A stretch of 64,000 nucleotides of DNA from SIG440 sp045587485 (GCA_045587485.1 JAZNCI010000018.1:62001-126000); one strand, 5' to 3'; shown: positions 35,742-45,110, numbered from the stretch's first letter. Notes: generated by a model from the letters alone, not told the origin. Program-made: numbers and translations.

Positions 35742-37802
35742 TTATTCTTTGCTTTCTGCAACTATTTTTTCAACCACATTGGGCGGCGCATCCTGATATC
35801 TTTCAAATTCAAATTCATATGAACCCTTTGCCTGGGTCATTGAACGTAAATCTGATGAATATGAATGCATCATAGCCATAGGAACTTCGCCCTCGATAAG
35901 GGTAATTCCGTCACCCTGAGGTGTCATACCTAACATCTGTCCGCGGCGTTTGTTTATATCGCCGATTATATCACCGGTGTAGCTGTCAGGAACATAAACC
36001 TTCAAGTGACCTACAGGCTCAAGCAAAACAGGGCTCGCCTGTTCCATACCTGCTTTAAACGCAAGCGACGCAGCTGTTTTAAATGCCATTTCTGAAGAAT
36101 CAACAGGATGATATGAACCATCAACAAGTGTCGCCTTGAGACCAACCATAGGATATCCCGCAAGAACACCCTGTTTCATACTTTCCTGAAGACCTTTTTC
36201 AACAGCGGGGAAATAGTTTTTGGGAACAGAGCCGCCAAATACCTTTTCCTCAAACAGCAATCCGTCATCATATGGTTCAAATTCAATCCATACGTGGCCA
36301 TACTGACCGTGACCGCCCGACTGCTTTTTGTGCTTTCCTTCAACCTTGACAGGCTTACGAATAGCCTCGCGGTATGCAACTCTTGGCTCAGTTAAAGCAA
36401 CCTCTATACCAAATTTCGACTTAAGCTTGTTGATAATAATATCAATGTGCTGGTCGCCCATACCCTTAATAATCATCTGACGAGTTTCAGTATTATTTTC
36501 AACACTGAAGGTCTTATCCTCATCCATCAGTTTGTTTAAACCTTGACTGATTTTATCCTCGTCGCCCTTAGCCTTTGGAACAACCGCCATTGAAGTATTG
36601 GGCTTTGAGAATTCAATTCCATCAATCACTATACGGTCACTGATGCTGCAAAGTGTATCGCCGGTATTTGTATCTGCCAGCTTTGTAACAGCACCGATAT
36701 CGCCTGCATTGAGCTTTTCAACCTCTATCTGCTTTTTACCCACAACTGCAAAAATTTTACCAATTCTTTCGTTTGTGCCTGAAACAGAGTTATAAACTGT
36801 TGTATCTGGAGTCATAATTCCCGAATACACCTTGAAATATGATAACTTTCCAACATATGGGTCAGCAACGGTTTTGAACACAAGTGCTGCCAACGGGTCA
36901 TTAACATCAACCTTGCGTCTTGCATCACTGCCGTCTTCCTTGTGTGCAATAAAGAAATCATCCGATGAATCAGGTGATGGGAAGTATGCAACAATCGCAT
37001 TCATAAGTGATGCAATTCCCAGCTTATTAAAGGCACTACCGCAAAGAACAGGAACAATATCACCTGCTGCAACACCGGCACGAAGAGCCTCATAGGTTTC
37101 GGCAAGAGTAAAGCTCTCACCCGCAAAATATCTTTCCATCAATTCTTCTGAGCTTTCAGCAACAGCCTCATTAATCATTTCACGAACAGGAGCAATGTCG
37201 TCCTCCATACCTTCGGGAATTGGAGCTGTAACCGTCATATCGCCCATATATCTTCTTGCTTCGCCTTCAACCACATTAACAAAGCCTGTGATTTTTTCGC
37301 CTTCACGGATAGGAACCTGAAGGGGGGCAATTTTCTTTCCGTATTTTTCTCTGAGTTGGTCAAGAACACCATAATAATTAACACGCTCATCATCAACCTT
37401 GTTGATGAATATCATTTTGGGAATTCCTGCATCCTCGGCATATTTCCAAGCCTTTTCAGCACCAACAGTAAGACCTGACTTACCACTGAGAACAATAATT
37501 GCGGCGTCTGCAACTTTAATACTCTGTTGAACCTCACCAACGAAGTCAAAGAATCCGGGGGTATCTATAATATTAAACTTTGTACCATTCCAATCACAAG
37601 TAGCAACTGCTGCACTAATCGAGAATTTACGTTTGATTTCTTCGGGATCAAAGTCCATAACGGTGTTACCATCCTGAGTCTTTCCCATTCTCTCGATGGA
37701 GCCTGCTGTATTCAGAATTGCTTCTGCCAGCGATGTCTTTCCTGAGTTACCGTGTCCTAAAAGACAAAAGTTCTTGATTTTTGATGTTTCATACAATTTC
37801 AA
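35742..37802 (-). CDS. Elongation factor G-like GTPase (EF-G2 type)
   Basis: 686 aa with G1 GHGNSGKTSLAEA, DTPGFFDFVGE and NKVD, then EF-G domains II-V (IINKLKSKFGIEV, SGGHGQYGHVWIEFEP, VPDSYTGDIIGDINKRRGQM). It belongs to the EF-G-like branch whose G1 starts GHGNSGKT rather than the AHIDAGKTT of canonical FusA, and no rpsL/rpsG/tuf neighbours are present. Function of this branch is not settled. Only a TTG start is available, with GGAGGG 7 nt upstream. Confidence 0.92.
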   Translation of the reverse strand: MKLYETSKIKNFCLLGHGNSGKTSLAEAILNTAGSIERMGKTQDGNTVMDFDPEEIKRKFSISAAVATCDWNGTKFNIIDTPGFFDFVGEVQQSIKVADAAIIVLSGKSGLTVGAEKAWKYAEDAGIPKMIFINKVDDERVNYYGVLDQLREKYGKKIAPLQVPIREGEKITGFVNVVEGEARRYMGDMTVTAPIPEGMEDDIAPVREMINEAVAESSEELMERYFAGESFTLAETYEALRAGVAAGDIVPVLCGSAFNKLGIASLMNAIVAYFPSPDSSDDFFIAHKEDGSDARRKVDVNDPLAALVFKTVADPYVGKLSYFKVYSGIMTPDTTVYNSVSGTNERIGKIFAVVGKKQIEVEKLNAGDIGAVTKLADTNTGDTLCSISDRIVIDGIEFSKPNTSMAVVPKAKGDEDKISQGLNKLMDEDKTFSVENNTETRQMIIKGMGDQHIDIIINKLKSKFGIEVALTEPRVAYREAIRKPVKVEGKHKKQSGGHGQYGHVWIEFEPYDDGLLFEEKVFGGSVPKNYFPAVEKGLQESMKQGVLAGYPMVGLKATLVDGSYHPVDSSEMAFKTAASLAFKAGMEQASPVLLEPVGHLKVYVPDSYTGDIIGDINKRRGQMLGMTPQGDGITLIEGEVPMAMMHSYSSDLRSMTQAKGSYEFEFERYQDAPPNVVEKIVAESKE

Positions 37803-37865
37803 TTTTCAACCCTCCTGAATGTAATCAAATATAACAAATCATCGCTGTTTGTTACTAATAAATTT

Positions 37866-37894
37866 ATTATACAATGTTTTTTCAAACTTTTCAA
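37866..37894 (-). promoter_or_regulatory. Promoter of the EF-G-like gene
   Basis: Minus strand TTGAAA (37889-37894), 17-bp spacer, TATAAT (37866-37871), about 64 nt before the TTG start. Confidence 0.85.
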
Positions 37895-37942
37895 CCAAAA
37901 ACCAAACAATATTTCGCTTCTAATTTATGCATTTTGCACAAA

Positions 37943-38767
37943 CTATTTGTTTTTAAAGGCTCTTGCATTACACGAACATATCTGCCCGTTCTTTAAACAC
38001 CCCAAATCATATTTACCATCAAATTTATATATTCCCAGGCGTTCTGCATTTTGTACGGTAATTGTTTCAAGACCGCACCACTTTCCATTCTTTTTCCGGG
38101 AGAAAAACACCTCATTTTCATCATGCCAGCATAGAGTTTCCACATCACCGGTGCACACATAAAGAGGACATTGGGCACTCCTCCCATGGCGACGTGTAAG
38201 GCTCTTTTTATCCGAAAAATCTTCTGTGCTTATCAAATCCAGTCTGTCATCGTCTTTTACGCACAAATATTTATTTGTTGCAAATATATGGCTTATATTT
38301 CCGCCACCACATATTTCCTCCCCATCACTTCTGCAAAGCTTTTCTTTTTTGTTTATGTAATACACCTTGTTTCCGCATACAAAAGGCATTGAATAATATA
38401 AAATTTCATCTATCAAAGTCGGCTCTGCCATATCACCGTCAAGACATATTTTGTATAGTTTCAAGTCACTTACATAATAAATCAACTTTTCGCCACCTTC
38501 ACAACATATAAAGATGTTTTCAGGTTTTACCCCCTTTGCCGCAATCCCTCTGCCCCAATGCCCATTATTGTTTATTATATATACAAGATTTCCCTCTTTA
38601 TCACTTGCCGCAATATGTATGCAACCATTTTCTTCAACAACATCAAAATCGCAGCACCAAGCCATCAACTGTTCTGACAGATTTTTTGAACGGCATATAA
38701 GTTCACCATAACTATTCTTAAAAAAATATTTTTCACTGCAAATAATATTTTCACAAATCATTGCCAT
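37943..38767 (-). CDS. Uncharacterised protein with beta-propeller-like repeats
   Basis: 274 aa, no signal peptide. The sequence alternates short beta strands (LVYIINNNG, KLIYYVSDLKLYKICLDG, NKVYYINKKEKLCRSDG, YLCVKDDDRLDLIS), the pattern of DUF5050-like or propeller repeats, with about 17 cysteines. ATG 38767 is chosen because GGGAGG lies 8 nt before it; the ATG at 38785 contains that site. It is divergent from a Cys-rich gene with a sigma-K-like promoter, so a sporulation role is possible but unproven. Confidence 0.6.
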   Translation of the reverse strand: MAMICENIICSEKYFFKNSYGELICRSKNLSEQLMAWCCDFDVVEENGCIHIAASDKEGNLVYIINNNGHWGRGIAAKGVKPENIFICCEGGEKLIYYVSDLKLYKICLDGDMAEPTLIDEILYYSMPFVCGNKVYYINKKEKLCRSDGEEICGGGNISHIFATNKYLCVKDDDRLDLISTEDFSDKKSLTRRHGRSAQCPLYVCTGDVETLCWHDENEVFFSRKKNGKWCGLETITVQNAERLGIYKFDGKYDLGCLKNGQICSCNARAFKNK

Positions 38768-38795
38768 GTTCTTTACCTCCCTCATTCAGTATATG

Positions 38796-38823
38796 AACAA
38801 ATTTTCATTGATAGCATAGAATA
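38796..38823 (+). promoter_or_regulatory. Sigma-K-like promoter
   Basis: AACA at 38796-38799 and CATAGAATA at 38815-38823: AC-N16-CATANNNTA fits the mother-cell sigma-K consensus known from Bacillus. No sigma-A promoter with good spacing is seen in this 98-bp divergent region. Confidence 0.55.
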
Positions 38824-38865
38824 AATTAGGTCACAAAATCTTTTTACAAACCAGGAGGTATTTCT

Positions 38866-39750
38866 ATGAGCGATAATTTTGAAGTATACAACGAAAACGC
38901 AGCCCAGCTAGCAGATTGTTGTCTTGAACAGGAAAACCGCACAGAACGCAGATGCGAGGATTTCGGCAACGGAGTTTGCATAAACACAAATCAGATATAC
39001 GACTCTTGCAAAGACAGAGATTGCATTCGTGACCAGCGTGTTTATTTCACCAATTCAGGTCAGGAAATAATTGAACGTGCAATCAATGCTAAACTTAAGA
39101 GTGCCGAGGTTATCTGGGTTTATACAACCGTTGAACCTGTACCCTTTAACCGCGGATATTTTGCCGTTGATATGAAATTCTTTATTCGTGTAACCATTGA
39201 GGCATTCCATGGTGTTTCGTGCCCCGCAGAGGTCGAAGGCCTTGTTACTTATGACAAAAAGGTTATACTTTACGGCTCGGAAGGCAATGTAAAGATATTT
39301 GAGTCGGCACTTTCACAAGATTGCAAAGATGTATCAAAAATCTGGCAAAAAAACAATCTTCCTAAGGCAGTCGTTGAGGTAGTAGACCCCATTGCCCTTT
39401 CTGCAAAACTAATAACACGCAATGATTGCTGCGATTGTGATTGTAATAACCATTTTCTTGCTATTCCCGAAAACATTTGCAAATGCTTTGACGACGAGCT
39501 TTACACAGGTGATGACGGCAAGATGGTATTGGTATCACTTGGACTTTTCAGTATTGTTCGCCTTGAACGGGCAACACAACTCCATGTTGATGCAATTGAT
39601 TTCTGCATACCCTGCAAGGAATGTCCCACAGCCACCGAAAATAATCCATGTGAGCTGTTTAATACTATTCGTTTCCCCTTTGACGAATTCTTTCCGCCCA
39701 AAAAAGCCGTAGAAGACTGCGATTGCGGATGCAAGTGTGATTGCGACTGA
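38866..39750 (+). CDS. Cys-rich conserved protein, possible spore coat component
   Basis: 294 aa with about 28 cysteines, many in pairs or CxC runs (CCDCDCNNH, CIPCKEC, CDCGCKCDCD at the very end). The central part (about 50-190) looks like a beta-sandwich repeat region with RVYFTNSGQEIIERAI and YFAVDMKFFIRVTIEAF. No signal peptide. Cys-rich, disulfide-forming proteins of this kind are typical of clostridial spore coats, and the upstream promoter resembles sigma-K. I do not recognise a named family. AGGAGG lies 8 nt before ATG 38866. Confidence 0.65.
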   Translation: MSDNFEVYNENAAQLADCCLEQENRTERRCEDFGNGVCINTNQIYDSCKDRDCIRDQRVYFTNSGQEIIERAINAKLKSAEVIWVYTTVEPVPFNRGYFAVDMKFFIRVTIEAFHGVSCPAEVEGLVTYDKKVILYGSEGNVKIFESALSQDCKDVSKIWQKNNLPKAVVEVVDPIALSAKLITRNDCCDCDCNNHFLAIPENICKCFDDELYTGDDGKMVLVSLGLFSIVRLERATQLHVDAIDFCIPCKECPTATENNPCELFNTIRFPFDEFFPPKKAVEDCDCGCKCDCD

Positions 39751-39820
39751 TATATTTAGGGAAATAGGTAAAATTGATTTGGAACACACAAACTTAGCCT
39801 GACAGTAGTTATATGAATAT

Positions 39821-40190
39821 GATTTTAAGTGGCTGATTTCCGCCCGAACTGTGTTAAAATACTCGCTAAGCCAACAAGGATTAGCTCCGTTTTTGCCTTG
39901 TTCAGACAAAAATCAGCTCACTTAAAATTCTTCGACCTAAAAAGGATGGAATTTTGAGGAGATTTTGGTGCGGAGGATGAAGGCAGGCTGGCGCCTGTCA
40001 AAGACGACAAACTAAAATATACCGAAATTACGCCTTTTTAGGCAGATTCAGATAGCTACTATCAGGCTATCCAAAGCCTCGGCTTTGGAATACCCGAAGG
40101 TGTACTTGTGTACATCGAGAGGTGAGGTTTGTGCGTAGCAAAAAGACCATAAAAAGCAGAAAAACCACATACCGTTGTATGTGGTTTTTC
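39821..40190 (+). ncRNA. Highly structured non-coding element, unidentified
   Basis: From 39751 to 40280 there is no convincing gene. Complementary segments are dense: an 18-bp arm pair with one bulge (39822-39839 with 39910-39928) enclosing AACAAGG/CCTTGTT (39873-39902); CCTAAAAAGG (39936-39945) with CCTTTTTAGG (40033-40042), a perfect 10-bp long-range stem; CCAAAGCC/GGCTTTGG (40071-40088); TGTAC/GTACA near 40101-40114; and a final 13-bp terminator hairpin. It could be a stand-alone RNA or a mobile/repeat element. The strand is uncertain because the terminator works both ways. Confidence 0.55.
40160..40189. terminator. Bidirectional terminator
   Basis: AAAAACCACATAC / GTATGTGGTTTTT, 13-bp stem with a CGTT loop and T-runs on both strands. 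It ends the structured element on the plus strand and the fprA-rubredoxin transcript on the minus strand. Confidence 0.9.
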
Positions 40191-40280
40191 AACCTTTAAA
40201 TTGTTCGATTCCAATTTGCGTCTTGTATTTTAGAAATTTCAGTCTTTTTTGCGGTCCAAACAATTTTACCATTTCCCACT

Positions 40281-40436
40281 TTATGCTTCAGAAAATTGGT
40301 CTTTGCCTACGCCACAGAGAGGACATTCAAAGTCATCAGGAAGGTCCTCAAATTTTGTTCCCGCCTCAATTCCTGCATCAGGGACACCGATTTCCTCGTC
40401 ATACTCCCATCCACATACATCGCATACATATTTCAT
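40281..40436 (-). CDS. Rubredoxin
   Basis: 51 aa from ATG 40436, with GGAGG 7 nt upstream, to TAA 40281. The two iron-binding pairs are C5-x-x-C8 (YVCDVCGWEYD) and C38-x-x-C41 (FECPLCGVGKDQF), with the conserved aromatic and GVPDAGIEAGTKFEDLP core. It donates electrons to flavo-diiron proteins and other oxygen-detoxifying enzymes. It starts 19 nt after the fprA stop, making an fprA-rubredoxin operon. Confidence 0.97.
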   Translation of the reverse strand: MKYVCDVCGWEYDEEIGVPDAGIEAGTKFEDLPDDFECPLCGVGKDQFSEA

Positions 40437-40455
40437 TGTTTTTCCTCCTTAATTT

Positions 40456-41610
40456 TTATTTTGCCAACTCTGCGGCAAGCGCATAAAGCTGTTTTTTATT
40501 TTCTTCATCCATTGCTGACATAATCTTTACGCGGTTTTCACAAAAATTTAGATTTTTGCTCTTTTCAAGCATCGCACCCATCACCTTTGCCGCCGCAGGC
40601 GCCCAACTTCCGTTTTCGATAATTCCCACTGTTTTATTCTGAAAGTTACGCTCGGTCAAATGATTAATAAATTCACGCATAAACGGGAATATATCATTAT
40701 TATATGTTGTGGTGGCAAATACAATCTTTCCGTAACGGAAGGCATCCTCAACCGCCTCTGCCATATCACATCTGGCAAGGTCGTTTACTACTACCTTGGG
40801 GCAACCTTTTGTTTTAAGACTTTCAGCAAGATACTCAACCGCCTTTTTTGTGTTGCCGTAAACCGATGTGTATGCAATAACAACCCCATCACTTTCGGTA
40901 GCATAACTTGACCATGTGTTGTAAAGGTCAATATAATAACCCAGGTTTTCTCTGAGCACAGGTCCGTGCAACGGACAGATTGTCTCAACATCAAGCTCTG
41001 CAGCCTTTTTCAGAAGCGCCTGTACCTGAGCACCATACTTTCCCACAATTCCAATATAATACCTTCTTGCCTCACAAGCCCAATCTTCTTCTACATCCAA
41101 TGCGCCAAATTTACCAAAACCGTCAGCCGAAAATAAAATCTTATCAGCGCTGTCATAGGTAACAATTACCTCGGGCCAATGCACCATTGGTGCTGTAATA
41201 AAGGTCAGGTTATGTTTGCCGAGGCTCAAAGTGTCACCATCGCCCACAACAATCTGTTTTTCAGGAAAATCTGTACCAAAAAACTGTTTCATCATTACAA
41301 AGGCTTTTGCAGATGCCACTATCTTTGCGTCAGGATATGCCTCTGCAAAATTCGCTATATTTGCCGAATGGTCGGGCTCCATATGCTGAACAATAAGATA
41401 ATCAGGCGTTCTGCAATCAAGGGCAATCTTTAAGTTGCGAAGCCAGTCGTCAGTGAAATTTGCATCAACCGTATCCATAACAGCAATCTTCTCATCAATA
41501 ATCGCATATGAATTATATGCCATACCATTGGGAACCACATACTGACCCTCGAATAAATCTATTTTATGGTCGTTGACACCGATATATTTTATGTCATCTG
41601 TAATATACAT
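40456..41610 (-). CDS. fprA: Flavo-diiron protein FprA (A-type flavoprotein)
   Basis: 384 aa: N-terminal metallo-beta-lactamase-like diiron domain with all ligands present (H76, E78, D80, H81, H144, D163, H215) and a C-terminal flavodoxin domain from about 250 (AYTSVYGNTKKAV). It reduces O2 to water (or NO to N2O) with electrons from rubredoxin, encoded directly downstream. This is a standard anaerobe oxygen-protection pair. A 34-bp inverted repeat lies just upstream. Confidence 0.97.
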   Translation of the reverse strand: MYITDDIKYIGVNDHKIDLFEGQYVVPNGMAYNSYAIIDEKIAVMDTVDANFTDDWLRNLKIALDCRTPDYLIVQHMEPDHSANIANFAEAYPDAKIVASAKAFVMMKQFFGTDFPEKQIVVGDGDTLSLGKHNLTFITAPMVHWPEVIVTYDSADKILFSADGFGKFGALDVEEDWACEARRYYIGIVGKYGAQVQALLKKAAELDVETICPLHGPVLRENLGYYIDLYNTWSSYATESDGVVIAYTSVYGNTKKAVEYLAESLKTKGCPKVVVNDLARCDMAEAVEDAFRYGKIVFATTTYNNDIFPFMREFINHLTERNFQNKTVGIIENGSWAPAAAKVMGAMLEKSKNLNFCENRVKIMSAMDEENKKQLYALAAELAK

Positions 41611-41654
41611 AGTAATTCTGCCTCTTTTCTTTAAAAATCATACCTTTGTATTCT

Positions 41655-41688
41655 AAAATCAGCGAACATTTTAAATGCCACTGATTTT
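41655..41688. promoter_or_regulatory. Inverted repeat upstream of fprA
   Basis: AAAATCAG (41655-41662) and CTGATTTT (41681-41688) enclose a second palindrome CATTTTAAATG. It lies 45-80 bp before the fprA start, where a promoter must be. It may be an operator or an mRNA hairpin; a TAGAAT -10-like box sits at its edge, but with a poor -35. Confidence 0.45.
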
Positions 41689-41689
41689 T

Positions 41690-41798
41690 AATGAATAATT
41701 AATAATGAATGATGAATAATTGTGGTTGAAAATCACAAAGCGATTTTCTTTATAATTCAAATGCAGAGCATTTGTTCCTTAATTCTTCATTATTCATT
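41690..41798. mobile_element. MITE-like element
   Basis: About 110 bp bounded by imperfect 20-bp inverted repeats (AATGAATAATTAATAATGAA and TTAATTCTTCATTATTCATT, about 16 of 20 matching). Inside are two small hairpins, GAAAATC/GATTTTC and AAATGC/GCATTT. It has no ORF. Size, AT-rich termini and lack of coding fit a non-autonomous element. A further palindrome TGAGTTCATT/AATGAACTCA follows at 41812-41833. Confidence 0.6.
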
Positions 41799-41887
41799 TT
41801 TCACGATTCATTGAGTTCATTTTAATGAACTCATTATAACATATTTTAATAATTTTTTCAACTGAAAATTTTGGATTATTAAAGATA

Positions 41888-41913
41888 AAGACGCGCCCCG
41901 CAGAGCACGTCTT
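41888..41913 (-). terminator. ileS terminator
   Basis: 9-bp stem AAGACGTGC / GCGCGTCTT (one G-T pair) with an 8-nt loop after the ileS stop, followed by TTATCTTT on the minus strand. Confidence 0.85.
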
Positions 41914-41921
41914 AAATATTT

Positions 41922-44900
41922 TTAGTTTTTCACAATTGTGATTTTAACCTTTTCGCCATTAATGTTCCAGTCTTTTCCGTCATTTTCTGCACTGTCAATT
42001 GAAACAGCAAGGGTCTGGGCTGAAATTTCGTCAAGGTTCTTTGCAATGATTTCATTAATCTTTGCACTGCCACAGCAGGAAACCTTTATGTTATCCTGAA
42101 CCTCAAATCCACCGTCCTTGCGCATTGTCTGGATTTTGCTGATAATTTCACGGACAAAGCCTTCTTCAATAAGCTCGGGAGTAAGATTTGTGTCAAGAAC
42201 TACTGTATATGTTGTATCACTGTCTGAAACAAATCCATCCTTCTGGAGAGTTTCAACCAAAACATCATCAATGCCGAATTCAACATCTGTACCTTGAACT
42301 GTAAGCTTTATATTTTCTCCTGAATTGAGTGTTGCCATAACCTTGGCGCCGTCCATTGAATTCACCTGTTCAAATATCGCCTTAACAATCTTGCCGTACT
42401 TGGGACCCATAGTTTTAAGCTGAGGCTTAAAGTTGTAGCTAATGAACGAGCTTGCATTATCGGTAATTTCGATTTCCTTAACATTAAGTTCGTCAAGAAT
42501 GATGTTTTTGTATACATCAGCAAGGTCACTCTTTGACTGAACATAAATCTTTGCAATAGGCTGACGATTCTTGATGTTTGCTGCATTACGGCAGGCACGG
42601 CCAAGAATAACAATCTTTCTTGCAGCATCCATTTCTTCTTCGATATCCTTGAAGTCAAATTCTGCGTTTGCAACAGGGAAGTCGCACATATGAACACTTT
42701 CGGGAGCATCTTTGTCAACATTGAGTACAAGATTGCGATAAATCATTTCTGTCATAAACGGAATGAAAGGTGCGCAAACCTTTGAGAACTCAACCAATAC
42801 AGTATAGAGTGTCATATACGCACAAATCTTGTCGTCTGTCAGCTCGCTTGCCCAAAAACGTTCACGGCTGCGACGAACATACCAATTTGAAAGCTCGTCG
42901 GTGAATTCCTGAATTGCTCTTGTTGCCTCGGTAATTTTGTAGTTTCCAAGATATTCGTCAACTGTACTGATTACAGTGTTGAGCTTTGACAAAATCCACT
43001 TATCAAGTAATGTGAGCTTTGACTTGTCAAGAGTATACTTTGTTGGGTTGAAGCTATCGATATCTGCATAGAGAACATAGAACGCATAAGTGTTCCAGAG
43101 TGTACCCATAAACTTTCTCTGTGACTCGGAAACTGCTTCGTCATGGAAGCGGTTTGGAAGCCATGGAGCACTATTTGAATAGAAATACCACCTTACCGCA
43201 TCCGAGCCCTGCTTATTTAAAACATCCCAGGGGTTAACAACATTGCCTATATGCTTTGACATTTTACGGCCGTCCTTATCCTGAACGTGACCAAGAACAA
43301 CAACGTTCTTATATGGCGCCTTGTCAAAAAGCAGTGTTGATATAGCAATAAGTGTATAGAACCAACCTCGTGTCTGGTCGATTGCTTCGCTGATGAAGTC
43401 TGCAGGGAAGTTCTCGTCAAAAAGTTCCTTGTTTTCAAATGGGTAGTGCCACTGTGCAAAGGGCATTGACCCTGAGTCAAACCAACAGTCAATAACGTCA
43501 GAAACTCTCTTCATTTCGCCGCCGCACTTTTCGCACTTTAAGTGAACATTGTCAACATAAGGCTTGTGGAGCTCGATATCTTCAGGAACATTTATACTTT
43601 TTGCTTTCAGTTCTTCAATTGAGCCTATACATTCGTGGTGACCGCATTCACAAGTCCAGATAGGAAGGGGTGTTCCCCAGTATCTTGAACGTGATAAGCC
43701 CCAGTCGATTACATTTTCAAGGAAGTTACCAAATCTGCCGTGCTTGATGTTGTCGGGCATCCAATTAACTGTTTCGTTGTTTGCAAGGAGCTTGTCACGA
43801 ACAGCCGACATCTTTATAAACCATGTATCACAAGCATAGTAAAGAAGGGGTGTGTCACACCTCCAGCAGAATGGATAGCTGTGCTCAAAATTGATAACTT
43901 CAAAGAGCTGATTTCTATCATTGAGGTCACGGATAACAAGCTTATCAACATCTTTTACAAACATACCCTTCCAGGGTTCAACCGCATCCACAAATTTACC
44001 CTGAGTATTTACAAGGTTAACAAAAGGAAGGTCGTTTTCCTTACCAACTCTGGAGTCGTCCTCACCAAAGGCAGGAGCAATGTGTACGATACCTGTACCG
44101 TCGCTCATTGTAACATAATTGTCAGCAACAATAAAGTGACCCTTTTTATCAAGCTTTGCAAAGTTATAAAGTGGCTCATACTCAAGACCGCAAAGGTCGG
44201 TGCCCACATATTTTTCGAGAGTCTCATATTCGTCCTTTATAACATTGTCAAGAAGAGCTTCTGCAAGGATAAATGTTTCCTCCCCAACCTTAACCTTAAC
44301 GTATGTTTCGTGTGGGTTAACGCAAAGAGCAACATTTGAAGGAAGTGTCCATGGTGTGGTTGTCCAGGCAAGTATATATTCGTTTGTCTTGCCCTTTACT
44401 ATAAACTTAGCAATAAGAGAATTTTCCTTTACATCCTTATAGCCCTGAGCAACCTCGTGGCTTGACAACGATGTTCCGCAACGGGGGCAGTAGGGCATAA
44501 TCTTGTGACCCTTGTAAAGCAGGCCCTTGTCCCATATGGTTTTAAGAGCCCACCAAACAGACTCGATATAGTCATTGTGATAAGTAACATAAGGCTTATC
44601 CATATCAGCCCAGAATCCAACACGGTCACTCATTTCCTCCCATTCGCTCTGGTAGGTGAAAACGCTATCCTTACACTTTTTAACAAAATCCTCGATGCCG
44701 TAGCTTTCAATCTGCGGTTTACCGCTGATGCCAAGCTGTTTTTCAACCTCAAGCTCAACAGGCAGACCGTGGGTATCCCAGCCGGCTTTTCTGAGAACCT
44801 TGTAGCCCTTCATTGTGCGGTAGCGGGGAACCAAGTCCTTTATAACACGGGTCAGAACGTGACCGATGTGAGGCTTGCCATTGGCAGTAGGCGGACCGTC

Positions 44901-45032
44901 AAAGAATGTATATACCTGACCGTCTTTGCGGTTTTCAATACTCTTTTTGAATATGTCATTATCCTTCCAGAAAGAAACTACTTCTTTCTCCCTTTCAACA
45001 AAGGATAAATCCGTTGACACTTTATCGTACAT
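41922..45032 (-). CDS. ileS: Isoleucyl-tRNA synthetase
   Basis: 1036 aa class-I synthetase with HIGH motif in GKPHIGHVLTR, KMSKS variant KMSKHIG, editing domain between them, Ile/Val-specific WWALKTIW region and a long C-terminal domain. It resembles the longer eukaryote-like/type-2 IleRS form known in some Firmicutes and associated with mupirocin tolerance; length and GDTDTY-like segments are consistent, but I cannot prove the subtype. GGAGG precedes ATG 45032. No T-box leader is present. Confidence 0.95.
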   Translation of the reverse strand: MYDKVSTDLSFVEREKEVVSFWKDNDIFKKSIENRKDGQVYTFFDGPPTANGKPHIGHVLTRVIKDLVPRYRTMKGYKVLRKAGWDTHGLPVELEVEKQLGISGKPQIESYGIEDFVKKCKDSVFTYQSEWEEMSDRVGFWADMDKPYVTYHNDYIESVWWALKTIWDKGLLYKGHKIMPYCPRCGTSLSSHEVAQGYKDVKENSLIAKFIVKGKTNEYILAWTTTPWTLPSNVALCVNPHETYVKVKVGEETFILAEALLDNVIKDEYETLEKYVGTDLCGLEYEPLYNFAKLDKKGHFIVADNYVTMSDGTGIVHIAPAFGEDDSRVGKENDLPFVNLVNTQGKFVDAVEPWKGMFVKDVDKLVIRDLNDRNQLFEVINFEHSYPFCWRCDTPLLYYACDTWFIKMSAVRDKLLANNETVNWMPDNIKHGRFGNFLENVIDWGLSRSRYWGTPLPIWTCECGHHECIGSIEELKAKSINVPEDIELHKPYVDNVHLKCEKCGGEMKRVSDVIDCWFDSGSMPFAQWHYPFENKELFDENFPADFISEAIDQTRGWFYTLIAISTLLFDKAPYKNVVVLGHVQDKDGRKMSKHIGNVVNPWDVLNKQGSDAVRWYFYSNSAPWLPNRFHDEAVSESQRKFMGTLWNTYAFYVLYADIDSFNPTKYTLDKSKLTLLDKWILSKLNTVISTVDEYLGNYKITEATRAIQEFTDELSNWYVRRSRERFWASELTDDKICAYMTLYTVLVEFSKVCAPFIPFMTEMIYRNLVLNVDKDAPESVHMCDFPVANAEFDFKDIEEEMDAARKIVILGRACRNAANIKNRQPIAKIYVQSKSDLADVYKNIILDELNVKEIEITDNASSFISYNFKPQLKTMGPKYGKIVKAIFEQVNSMDGAKVMATLNSGENIKLTVQGTDVEFGIDDVLVETLQKDGFVSDSDTTYTVVLDTNLTPELIEEGFVREIISKIQTMRKDGGFEVQDNIKVSCCGSAKINEIIAKNLDEISAQTLAVSIDSAENDGKDWNINGEKVKITIVKN

Positions 45033-45081
45033 TGTAATACCTCCTGTGTATAAACAATTGATTACATATTTTAACCTTTAT

Positions 45082-45110
45082 ATTTTACAGTAAAATTCCC
45101 ATTTTGTAAA
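45082..45110 (-). promoter_or_regulatory. ileS promoter
   Basis: Minus strand TTTACA (45105-45110), 17-bp spacer, TAAAAT (45082-45087), 50 nt before the start codon. The short leader rules out a T-box. Confidence 0.8.

Noticed and set aside
39535..39909. 124-codon open frame on the minus strand
   Set aside because: It runs antisense to the Cys-rich gene and then through the structured element, with no RBS and no protein-like conservation pattern; best explained as chance.
40203..40212. GTTCGATTCC, similar to a tRNA T-loop
   Set aside because: No acceptor, D-arm or anticodon stem can be built around it; no tRNA found here.
45033..45110. Possible T-box leader on ileS
   Set aside because: The promoter is only 50 nt upstream and no T-box GGTGG-type sequence or specifier stem is present.
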